Of a stretch of 64,000 nt of DNA, positions 20,174 through 29,815 are shown one piece after another. Numbering within the stretch: position 1 is the first letter of the stretch; each line of letters starts with the position of its first letter. The notes under the pieces were generated by a model, which worked only from the letters and a program-made list of their open reading frames with translations, was not told the DNA's origin and searched no databases. The stretch comes from Xylona heveae TC161 (taxonomy: Eukaryota > Ascomycota > Xylonomycetes > Xylonales > Xylonaceae). The translations under genes were made by a program, and so were the position numbers. Location: positions 372,001 through 436,000 of the forward strand of contig NW_017264198.1 in assembly GCF_001619985.1 (NCBI RefSeq), written 5' to 3'.

Positions 20174-21831
20174 CTAACCTACTAGGTAGTAAACAACCCC
20201 AAAAAGAATACACGTTCCAAATAGAATGAGAAATTGGTCTGCATTTGTTGCCCTAAATCATGACATCCGTGCATCAGCAGTTTGCAGGTGCATCTTTCCC
20301 AGCTCCTTTCCTCTTCCACCATTTACTAATCCTTCCACATCCGTGTCATTAGGCCACTCATGCTCAAAGCGCAACTCCCAATCATACATATGCTCCTCTA
20401 CCAGGTCAGCCGCCACGTGTTTTCGCCGGCTGGCAACCGTGGCAATGCGCTGCATGCGCTGCACGTTGCGACTGAACTCGCCGTCTGTATCTGTCAAAAT
20501 GCTCTCAATCGAGTTTGTGACCTCAGAAGCAGTGAAGCTGTGTTTATTGATGGCCAGAGCTACTCCCGCCTCGACAAGGCGCATGCTGTTGTGGATCTGA
20601 TCACCGTAAATTGCCATCGAGAGCATCGACACGCCGTGGAAGATTGCTTCATTTGCAGATGATGGGCCAGCGTGAGTGAGGAAAAGGGTGACGGACTGAT
20701 GGTTAAGGAGAGCACGTTGAGGCGCGTCTTCCAGGAAGAGCCACGAGGAGCTCACATTCTGTAAGTTTTCAAACAGTGATCTCCCATTGGCTGTTTGTGT
20801 GGGGGGCTTGCTCGAGGTGCGCCCGCGCTGTGGAGCGCAGAGCCCAGACAACCCCGTCGATATGACCTTGTCTCATAGCGTCCGCGAGACCTTCAAGAAG
20901 CTTTTCTACGATATTTAATGCCAGGATAACATGTGTGCCGAAGGCTACGTAGGCGACAGATTTCTTCAGCTGCAGAAAATTCTCGGATGCCTCGTCAAGT
21001 GGCGCCCATGTCTCCGACAAAACAGGCCCGGCTGCCAGCATCAAGGGAGGCAGCGGCTTTGGCGGCTCGAACCCGAAAAAGGAGTTGACGAAAACAAGAT
21101 GATCTGGGTGGGGCTTGAGGGATGGCATCGTATTTACTCCATTCGCTCGCCGCAGCTTCTTCGTCCAAGTGTACAGATCGATGAGGTTGGGCGCATATCG
21201 TAAGAAATATGTCTGCTCGAACACTCGATCATACATACTTGCATGTTCACTTGTTAGGCACCTCGTCTGTGTCCCGGGAACACCAGGAATCCAACTCTGC
21301 GGCGCCAGAAGCCAGGGCATCTGCGGCCACAGCATCGCGAGCGGAATGCAGCATTCTGTCGCCACATCTCGAGCAGCATCCAATTGGTAGTCTGCGAAGA
21401 TGAAGTTCGGCTTGGTAGTAAGAACGACATGTTTGAGCCCCCGGTACGTCTCTGGCCAGAAGCTGTCGTAAAACTTCTTGCACTGCAAGTAGTCTTTCCT
21501 TCCACGATAGCTTCGGTTGTCCCACTGGCTGAGCCGCATGTACAGCTGCTCGTCCTCAGGCGCGGTGATAGCACGTCCGACGATGTGCACCGCGCTGACG
21601 AAGGGGTATGGCTTGACGAGTCCTTCTCGGGCCGCAAGGGTTGCGAAATCAATTGTGTGCCCACGTTCTGCGAGGATACGGCAGATCTCGAGAATCGGTG
21701 CTAGGAAATGGTCAGTCGATTTGACAACGGTGTGAGGTGACGACACCGTGGATACCTGAATTTGTAGAGCCTCCTACTGTCACTACAACTAGGATCTTGC
21801 GAGGAGGGTGAACTTCAAATTCAGATGTCAT
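20174..21831 (-). pseudogene. UDP-glycosyltransferase (GT1), apparently disabled
   Basis: Exon 1 (21756-21831) begins MTSEFEVHPPRKILVVVTVG; a 55-bp intron follows (donor GTATCC, branch CTGAC, acceptor CCTAG) and exon 2 starts at 21700, giving GGSTNSAPILEICRILAERG, a classic fungal family 1 glycosyltransferase N-terminus. The acceptor half and RSTARAHLEQA are in one frame. The donor half (FLEDAPQRALLNHQSV, then FLTHAGPSSANEAIFHGV with the nucleotide-binding HAGPSS) is in another. The shift falls at a run of six C in the coding strand (20801-20806), where one extra C restores the frame. The donor half meets a TGA at 20258-20260, after which 27 codons in the same frame encode a typical hydrophobic tail (DQFLILFGTCILFGVVYYLV) ending at 20174. 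The TGA sits where relatives usually have Trp. Either true decay or sequencing error at the C run. Confidence 0.75.
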
Positions 21832-22230
21832 TGTGAATGTTGCTTGTCTGTGAACTGGCGTAATTAGCGATAGAGCGGGTAAGGGCGAAAGCGTGATTGC
21901 CTTTTCCAGGTGGCGGATTTGATTATATATAATAAAATTAAATCAAGGACTCTATACGTAGACAGAGGGAGAGGCGGTCTACTTGAGCACGCTGAGAAGT
22001 TACAGATAACACATCCGGCAGGGTTTCCACAGCTCACTGCCCAACAAAGACCAAACCCTGTCTCGCTCCAGAGCAACGGTCAGCATTATGGCAAGGCGCA
22101 TTACCATTCGGCCACGTTTCAAATTATCCTCGTCGCTCATAAGTAACACCCTGCCGTTCGTTTGGACCTGTCGCGAGGTCGGGCAGCTCGTTTGTCTTGA
22201 GCTCGCCCTCTCATTTAAGTCTACAGCAAT
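21832..22230. promoter_or_regulatory. bidirectional promoter, glycosyltransferase / MFS transporter
   Basis: 399 bp separate two divergent start codons, so both genes must be driven from here. An AT-rich TATATATAATAAAATT patch lies near 21922-21940. Co-regulation of the pair is plausible but not shown by the sequence. Confidence 0.5.
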
Positions 22231-24351
22231 ATGAAAACGATGCAAGCAAACAATGAAGACCACGTTTTACCATCGGCCATTCAGGAAACTATCCCAAATG
22301 AAATCAATCCAATTGTGTCAGCGGAAGCTTGTGCCGATACAGTTGAAATGCAGCCTGTGGCTGCTGAAGGGGATAAGGATATAGCCATCGAAAACGTTGC
22401 TCAATCCAATGCGGAAAACGAGTATCTCCAGGGATGGAAGTTCTACGTACTCACGGCTGGGTATGGCCGCCCAAGAGCATGAGCAAGGTCCTACATCAGA
22501 TACTGATCGAACAAGCCTTTGGATAGCGCTGTTCCTATCGACACTCGAGACAACTATTGTGAGCACGTCACTGGTTTCGATCACGAATGCTCTGAACGGC
22601 TTCTTCATCAGAGATTGGATTGTAACTGCATATCTCCTTACCTACACAGGTCAGTATAAATTCTTTTACAGACCTATGGATCTGTTATCCTGCAGTCGAC
22701 TGACTTCTTAGGTTTCCTCACCATCTATGCAAAGTTCAGCGATATATTTGGTAGAAAAACCATGTTGATCTTAGCTCTTGTAATTTTTACACTATCCTCT
22801 GTCCTCTGTGGCATTTCGAATAATATCGTTGAATTGTACGCACTTTCCATCTCTTTGCATCTTTCTACAACACACTGAACTGAGCTTGCTTTGGGCAGGA
22901 TTATTTTCCGTGCCTTCCAAGGCATTGGAGCTTCTGGCATCTACTCAATGACCATGGTCATTGCACCCGGTCTAGTTCCCATAGAAAAATACGCCAAGTA
23001 TATGGGTATCGTCTCGACCGTCTTCATTGCTGCTAGTGTCCTTGGGCCAATCCTCGGAGGTGTCATCAATACCAGTTCATCATGGAGATGGGTATTCCTC
23101 CTGAAGTAAGTTCATTACCATCTTGTTCTGGCTCGGTGATACTGATGCAAGCAGTGTTCCTGGAGGCCTAATTTCTCTTGTAGCAATCAGTTGGTGCTTG
23201 CCGACTTCAGAAGCGACATCGAGACTTGCATTCGAAGACCGGCTCCAAAACAAATTCGCTCGGTCAGCTCTGATTCGGGTCGATTATTTTGGCATGTTTC
23301 TGCTGCTCGCATCATCTGTGTTGCTTGTGTTCGCTCTGGAGGAAGGTGGTACACGGTATCCATGGAATAGTGCCACTGTTGTCACAACTTTGGTCATCGC
23401 TGTCCTTGCTGGCATCTTATTTGCCTTGTGGGAAATCTATATTGATAATGACAAGACAGTTCAGGAACCGGTGTTTCCACCTAGTATCCTCAAAGACAGA
23501 TTACTATCTATGATGTTACTGTAAGTCACCAGATGTAATAAAACCATGTCAATATTAATTTAGCTGTAGCACCGCCTTTTTTGTTGGATTTCCTTTTGTC
23601 TCAATCGTGGTCAACATCCCTCAAAGAGCACAGGCCGTCAGTGGTCTGTCGCCATTGCATGCCGGCCTGGCTCTGTTGCCACTCTTGCTTATCTCGCCCC
23701 TTGCAACAGCAGTTTCGGGCTTCCTAACAGGCAAAATGAAAGTCCCACCTTTCTACATCGTCGTCGGCAGCTCTCTTGTGCAGCTGCTTGGCGTAGGGTT
23801 TACCTGCTCACTTCCTACAGACACGACTGAGATACCGAAGTCGCAATATGGGTTTGAGGTCCTGATGGGTATAGGCTTTGGTTTAGGCTTAGCTACCTTA
23901 TTGACGTTTGCTCGTGCAGTCGTTTCCGAGGCTAATTTAGGTATTATTGCTCTATTTGAATATTGCTATCAATATTGCAGCTGACCTCTAACAGCTGTCA
24001 TGATGGGCGCCGTCACTCAAGTTCGCGTCCTTGGTGGGACGATCTCTCTTGCTGTTTGGTAAGATCTCTGCTTCTATCTTGGTGCCGGCCTTCTGACAGA
24101 CAATCAGTGCTACTATTCTCAACAACTATCTGGCTTCTCACTTGGAGTCAATAATTAGCCCTGAGCAGGTCAAGGTAGTTACAAAATCTCTATCTACAAT
24201 TCAGGATTTGACCCCTGACCAGCAATTTGCCGTGAGGCGGGCATTTGCAGCGGGATACAACAAGCAGAATATCTTCATGACTGTTCTGACAGCATTTGGT
24301 TTGATAACTTCTCTATTCTTGTGGGAGAGGCATCCTAGAAAAGTTCTATGA
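22231..24351 (+). CDS. MFS transporter, drug/toxin efflux type (DHA2-like)
   Basis: Eight exons (22231-22460, 22516-22649, 22712-22835, 22899-23105, 23155-23520, 23564-23940, 23995-24058, 24108-24351) splice in frame to 581 aa with no internal stop. The N-terminal 70 residues are hydrophilic. Membrane spans start at GLWIALFLSTLETTIVSTSL. Motif A appears as KFSDIFGRKTMLI, motif B region as RAFQGIGASGIYSM, and motif C as GPILGGVI. I estimate about 14 spans, ending FGLITSLFLWERHP. This matches the plasma-membrane efflux pumps that are often found in secondary-metabolite clusters. Substrate unknown. Its neighbours (a disabled glycosyltransferase and a polyketide synthase relic) suggest it once exported their product; the transporter itself looks intact. 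Confidence 0.88.
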
Positions 24352-24583
24352 TACATTGAATGAGAAAGAAGTCGACAAATTTATAAAATGACTTCTGTGG
24401 TCTACTCTCGATTAAAAACGTAAAGTAGCACACCATGATAGTCAAGTCACTCAGAATCAACATAGAGTAAGGCTCGAACAATCATGGGTTTGGACTCAGC
24501 ACAGCAGATTACTTTCTGGAAGGGAGAAAAAAAGAGGTTCCAGCCTTTGCCACCGAATCCCCCCCAACACAAGCCGCGACCTC
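24352..24583. other. short spacer between MFS gene and PKS relic
   Basis: AT-rich 3' region of the transporter gene. Sequence becomes GC-rich as the polyketide synthase relic begins. No separate gene seen. Confidence 0.5.
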
Positions 24584-24589
24584 TAATCA

Positions 24590-26726
24590 TTGCCCATGGG
24601 CCAAAGGTCGAAGCCTTACATAGCACTGCTGCGGCACTCTCAAAGCCTTCTGTCTGCCGTACGTGCTGTTCAAATTCTCCGGAACAGCCTCGAACTCGAA
24701 GTTAAGTACCAGAATGGCGAGCATGATGCGTACCTCTTGCATCGCCCGCTCGAGCCGCCGCTGCTTGACCACATCGGGGAAGGCTTGTTCAGGTCCCTGC
24801 AGCAGATGACGACAGCGCTTGACTCCATCGTCTGGCTCGGCTACGGCCGCGGCCCGGCGTCAAGAAACCAACCGGCGAGCTCGTTACTGGCTTCGCGCGC
24901 GTCATCCGCCAGGAGAATCCGACCATCAAGTTCGTTACCCTCGCCATCGACGAGGCCATCGATGCGGCCCGCATCTGCGGCAGCACTGTCCGGCTAATTG
25001 ACGAGGTGCTGGCAAAGCGGAGCAAGGCCGTGACTGACAACAGCTTTCACGAGTCCAATGGAGTCATTTACGTTAGCCGCCTCGTCGAGGCATCCTACAT
25101 GAACGACGCTATTGCACTCAAAACCTCTACGCCGACCCCTCACAATGGTGATTTCGGGGCGGACACGAAGAGAGCGCTCAAGCTGGTCATCGGCGGCCCC
25201 GGCCTACTAGACACCCTCCAGTTCATTGAAGATCCGGGCTACGATGCGCCGCTCGTCGATGGCGATGTCGAGTTCAAAGTGCATGCTGCCGGCCTCAACT
25301 TCCTCGACGTCATGATCGCGCTCGGGCAGATGATTGGCAACAACCTCGGCGTCAAGGGCGCAGGCGTCGTCACTCGGGTCGCGCCTGGGTGCACCAGATT
25401 TGAGGTTGGCGACCACGCGTGCGGCATCGCGGCAGGGACGCTCAACGCATTTGCTTGTGCGAAGGAGACGTCCCTCGCCAAGATCCCGGCGACTCTTAGC
25501 TTTGCTGGTGCAACAGGGTTCACGGTCGTGTTCGTCACAGCGTACGCTGCGCTTTACGACATCGCAGACATCCAGCCGGGCGAGTCGGTGCTCATCCACG
25601 CGGCGGCGGGCGGTGTTGGACAGGCGTGCATCCAGCTTGCTCAGGTCAGGGGCGCGGAGATATACGCAACCGTAGGTTCGGTTGAGAAGCGCGATCTGCT
25701 CATGAAGACATACGGCATCGTGAAAGACCATATCTTTAGCAGTCGTGATCTCACCTTCGCGCAGGGGATCAAGCGCAGGACGAAGGGCCGCGGCGTCGAT
25801 GTAGCTGTCAACTCCCTGAGTGGCGATGCGTTGCGGGCGACGTGGGATTGCATTGCGCCATATGGGCGGTTTGTGGAGGTCGGTAAGATTGACATTTACT
25901 CCTCCGCGCGGCTGAACATGGAGAAATTCAAGAAAAATGTCAGCTTTGAGTTTGTAGATATCAGTTTCATCGCTTCGAATAACGGGCCAAGTTTCTCGGG
26001 TATTTTGGGAAGCTTGATGGAGCTGGTGAGAAATAGCCACATCGGGCCGTTGAACCCGACGCGGTCGTTCCCATTCTCGCAGATTCAGGCTTCGTTTCGG
26101 CATACTACGTATGCAGAGTGGTGTGCACTCCGGCAAGATTATACTCGAGCCGCATGAGCAAGACGTTGTCCCGGTAGGCTCCCCCGCTCCCCATCCATCC
26201 CCCATCGCCTTTGACGACGGTGATCTCAACGTGATTGCTCGCAGATTGTTCCCAGCCGGAAGAGTACATACGACTTCGATCCCGATGCCACTTTTGTTAT
26301 CTCTGGCGGCCTAGGCGGTCTCGGCCGAAGCATTGCTAGGTGGATGGCGAGTCGAGGTGCCAAGTACCTCATTCTGCTCTCCAGATCCGGCAAGGCCAAG
26401 GTATTGGCCAATGAACTCATCCACGACCTCGAAGAGCAAGGCGTTCGCGTCGCCGCCCCATGCTGCGATGTCTCCGATATGAATTCACTCCAGAACGCCC
26501 TCAACGAATGCTTCTCGGCTGGCATGCCACCCGTCAAGGGCTGCGTGCAGAGCTCCATGGTCCTCAAGGACTCGGCTCCCTTGTGACTGTTGAGCTAAGG
26601 ACATGGATGTTAAGGCAGCTTGATGCTGATGTGGCCTTTTTTGATCTGATGGAAATTTCAAGTGTGAAATCGCTGGCTGCTCTGATTGCAAGCAGGAGTG
26701 CCTTTGTCAAGAACGAAGAATCTTAG
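24590..26726 (+). pseudogene. highly reducing polyketide synthase relic (3' part only)
   Basis: Only the C-terminal third of a highly reducing type I polyketide synthase is present. In order I see: the linker/structural region before the reductases (about 24590-25080), a nearly whole enoyl-reductase domain (about 25190-26110, with HAAGLNFLDVMIALG and the nucleotide-binding VLIHAAAGGVGQACIQLAQ), part of a ketoreductase domain (about 26270-26580, FVISGGLGGLGRSIARWMAS), and a short C-terminal acyl-carrier-like end (about 26590-26726). Ketosynthase, acyltransferase, dehydratase and the rest of the ketoreductase are absent. Beyond these losses the reading frame is broken in several places, so it cannot encode a working synthase. 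It is GC-rich against AT-rich flanks. It is best read as the fossil of a metabolite cluster shared with the adjacent transporter and glycosyltransferase. Confidence 0.85.
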
Positions 26727-27487
26727 GAAGAAAGAAGCTTATTGTTGGAACGTTATGAGAAGCATTTCGAGGGCTTTTACTACCTTTATATATATATATT
26801 CTTTATAATAATCAAGGACATCATATTTTAAACTTTCTAAGTCAGTCAACTTAAATTTATTATATTTTCTTCCCTAAAAGAAAATACTACAATCTTTACT
26901 TCGGGTGTACGCTGGGAGCGGTGGGAAGAGGGCCAAGGCCGGACCGACAGACACCCTAATAGTACTTGTTCATGACATTGTATCTATCCACCTAAGTTAC
27001 AAAATAGTTTCATTAACCAAGGCGCGGTGGATAGGCTTAGCTGCAGCCAAGGTCAGATCACTTTGTATGCGATATAAGTCGAAATCCGATCGTTGTGTCA
27101 AAAGTCTCAAGGAAAACTCTCACCACCTCTAGTCTGTGACATATGATTCGTTCCTTCCCGTTGTCCCGCCCGAGGACTGCGCCTCCCTCACTGCCACGGT
27201 GTTTTGGTCATATATGAAATTATTGGAATCGCCGGAAATGATCATATCGCATTGAACACCTTATATAGATTTTGTCACGACTATCCTGCCATCTTAATTC
27301 GACACGTCATTGCTCGAGACGCCACATATCTGGCCAAATCACACCTCCCCATATATCGCCAGTTCCACCCCAGCATAGCTACCTTTCACCATCACGGCTT
27401 AACAGGCACATAAACAACCTTTACATACATCGTTTTCACGAATCCCACGAATCCCATAAATATTCGAATCAAACCAACTATCTAGTC
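26727..27487. other. intergenic, AT-rich
   Basis: Starts with an AT-rich stretch (26780-26900) that includes a TATATATATA run, then ordinary sequence with the leader of the SPRY gene. The frame at 27272-27487 has no ATG and is treated as 5' UTR. Confidence 0.5.
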
Positions 27488-28858
27488 ATGAGTACCAAGA
27501 AATCCAAGATGCAAGCAGTGTCTAAACACTCCTATACCAAGCAACCCTGTTCCTTTGTTTCTGCCTCTGCGTCACAGCAACAGCCACCGCCATACGAACA
27601 CAACTGGAGAATCATCCCAGACAATGCACTCCTGCCGCCTCCGCCGAGCATCGGACATGACAAGAGTCCTACCAGCAACGCAACCAAATCTGCCGCCGAG
27701 CAGGGCCAGGACTGGTGCGAGACGAATCCGCTCTGGACGCCACGGACGGTGTTTTCTGCAGTGGACACGCTGCGTCGAAGGGAGGGACGGATCACGTTGA
27801 CGAGACCGCGACATTATCAGGGGAGTTTGAACGAGATAATGCCTGCTTCTTCTTCGTTTTCTTCATCTTCCATTTCTTCATCTTCTTTTTCTCCTCCTTC
27901 TTATTCTGCTTCTGCTTCTTCTACTTCTTCTCCGGAAGTACACCAACCTCCATGCAGCTCTCCCGCGCCATTATCATCATGGAAACGTAACTTATTCGGC
28001 CATTTCTCGCACCGCCAATCTCATCACGATGACAACGACCAACAACCTCATCATTACCAACAAAGCTTGTCCTCATCATCAAAAAGTAACAACAACAATG
28101 GAATGCAGTCCTTTGCATCAGGCACATGGCGCGGCAAAACCACCGCCTCATGCGAAGACGCGACGCTTCTCAGTGATCTGCCTCTCTACGCATCGACGCT
28201 CGACTCGCCTCTTTTCACAGAGGGATCTAAGACGATTTACTACGAGGCGCGCTTTCTTGGTCCGTCCTCTCAATCCTCTCAACAAGAACAACAAGGAGAC
28301 CCAGAATACGCACTAGCGCTCGGCTTCGTTGCCCAGCCGTACCCCTCCTTTCGTCTGCCCGGTTGGCACCGCGGGAGTCTCGCCATCCACGGCGACGACG
28401 GCCGGCGCTACGTCAACGACATGTGGGGCGGCAAGGACTTTACTCGACCCTTTGCCGCGGGCGACGTGCTAGGTATTGGCATGACGTTTGAATTGAGACT
28501 GCAAGACGGGCAGGATCCTAGTAGTCAAAATCCTAGTAGTATCGGGCAGGACATCAACGACCATGCCGCCGACGAAACAACGCAATCCTCTACCTCAGCC
28601 TCCGCCTCAGCCGCCCGCAGACGCAACTCGGCAGGCGTAGGCGTCAATGCCAAAGTCTTCTTCACGCGCAACGGCCGACTCGATGGCTCGTGGGACCTGC
28701 ATGAGGAAATCGACTCGAAAAAGGACCTGTCCGGCACGGCGGGCCTCGATGGCGGGTTTGACATTTTTGCTGCGGTGGGTGTGTATGGCGGTGTCGAGTT
28801 TGAAGTTGATTTCAATCCCGCGACGTGGGTGTGGAAGGGAATGCGAGGGCCTAGTTAG
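27488..28858 (+). CDS. SPRY-domain protein
   Basis: Single exon, 456 aa, from the first in-frame ATG at 27488. Residues 1-120 are polar and carry WTPRTVFSAVDTLRRREGRI. A long Ser-rich, His/Gln-rich disordered segment covers about 120-215. The SPRY/B30.2 core runs from about 230 to 450: YYEARFL, ALALGFVAQPYPSFRLPGWH, SLAIHGDDGRRYVN, GDVLGIGMTF, VFFTRNGRLDGSWD, and VGVYGGVEFEVDFN. A 45-residue disordered insertion (about 345-390) splits the domain between the GIG and FFT strands. The FRLPGWH phrase is also seen in the SPRY domains of yeast Ssh4/Ear1, which act in endosomal cargo ubiquitination, but no transmembrane segment or PY motif is evident here. Function otherwise unknown. Confidence 0.85.
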   Translation: MSTKKSKMQAVSKHSYTKQPCSFVSASASQQQPPPYEHNWRIIPDNALLPPPPSIGHDKSPTSNATKSAAEQGQDWCETNPLWTPRTVFSAVDTLRRREGRITLTRPRHYQGSLNEIMPASSSFSSSSISSSSFSPPSYSASASSTSSPEVHQPPCSSPAPLSSWKRNLFGHFSHRQSHHDDNDQQPHHYQQSLSSSSKSNNNNGMQSFASGTWRGKTTASCEDATLLSDLPLYASTLDSPLFTEGSKTIYYEARFLGPSSQSSQQEQQGDPEYALALGFVAQPYPSFRLPGWHRGSLAIHGDDGRRYVNDMWGGKDFTRPFAAGDVLGIGMTFELRLQDGQDPSSQNPSSIGQDINDHAADETTQSSTSASASAARRRNSAGVGVNAKVFFTRNGRLDGSWDLHEEIDSKKDLSGTAGLDGGFDIFAAVGVYGGVEFEVDFNPATWVWKGMRGPS

Positions 28859-28860
28859 AT

Positions 28861-28886
28861 TGTCTTGTCTTGTCTTGTCTTGTCTT
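28861..28886. repeat. TGTCT pentamer array
   Basis: Five head-to-tail TGTCT units immediately after the SPRY stop codon. It is followed (28913-28975) by diverged copies of AGACTAGACGTAA. Confidence 0.8.
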
Positions 28887-29657
28887 CCGTTAGAATGTAA
28901 GACTAGTTAATTAGACGTACGACAAGGCGTAAGACTAGACGTAAAGACTAGACGTAAGACAAAGTATAGACAAGGTGTAGACCAAACATTACGGACACGA
29001 ATACTGTTACGAATTAAAGAGGATATTTGATATTTATTATATGCTGAAACTGAGTACTGATTACTGATTGCAAGGATTCATTCTCGTGTCTGATTCTCAT
29101 CTGTATCTTGCGGGGAAAAGCGCAATCCGCTATACGTTGGAGTTTTCTTCTTCTAGCTCTTCCCGCTTGCGTCTGCGCTTGGAAAAAGGAAAAGCATGCG
29201 GCCATGATATGCATTACAATGTGAAAATGAAAAAAAGAAAAGAAAAGGGATTGTGTAGTAGAAGAAAAATAAGAAGAGAAGGAAAAGGAAGAAGAATAAG
29301 GCATTGATGCATACCGGATGCAACATACTCGCGGGAATCTCGCAAACAACGACAAAACAACGACAATAACACAAATGAAAAGAACAGAAAAGAAAAGAAA
29401 AGAAGAGGAAAGGAAAAGGAAGGAAAGAGAAGAAAGAGCAAATGCGCCAACACCCGCTAATCATCCGGCATAAGAAAAGATAAAAGAAAAGGGTTCTAAA
29501 AGGGAAAAGGGGACGCAAAACATCAAGGCATCGAGGTAAATAATAGACAGGGAGCGGACGCAAGCTCCTACGCTGCTTTGAATGATCAGGCTAATTATCA
29601 GAGTGCAGAAGGAGAAGAAGAGGGAGATGAAGCTGATGAGATTATGATGACGATGAT

Positions 29658-29682
29658 GGTGGTGGTGGTGGTGGTGGTGGTG
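29658..29682. repeat. GGT trinucleotide array
   Basis: About eight GGT units; simple sequence in the convergent spacer. Confidence 0.8.
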
Positions 29683-29815
29683 AGGGTGATGAAGAATAAG
29701 GAGAGCAAAAGGTATAAGATGATGAGGAAGGCTTGAGATGAATAGGTAAACGGTCATGAAAGCGATTACAATTGAAAATGGAAAAGAGACAAGAGAAGAG
29801 ATAGAAATGAAATGA

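Larger units (their letters stand above)
28859..29815. other. convergent spacer with simple repeats
   Basis: 3' ends of the SPRY gene (+) and the MUN/C2 gene (-). Rich in A/G simple sequence (29220-29460), a GGT array and a TCTTG array. Long minus-strand frames here are low-complexity Phe/Leu/Ser readings of A/G-rich DNA and are not genes. Confidence 0.6.
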
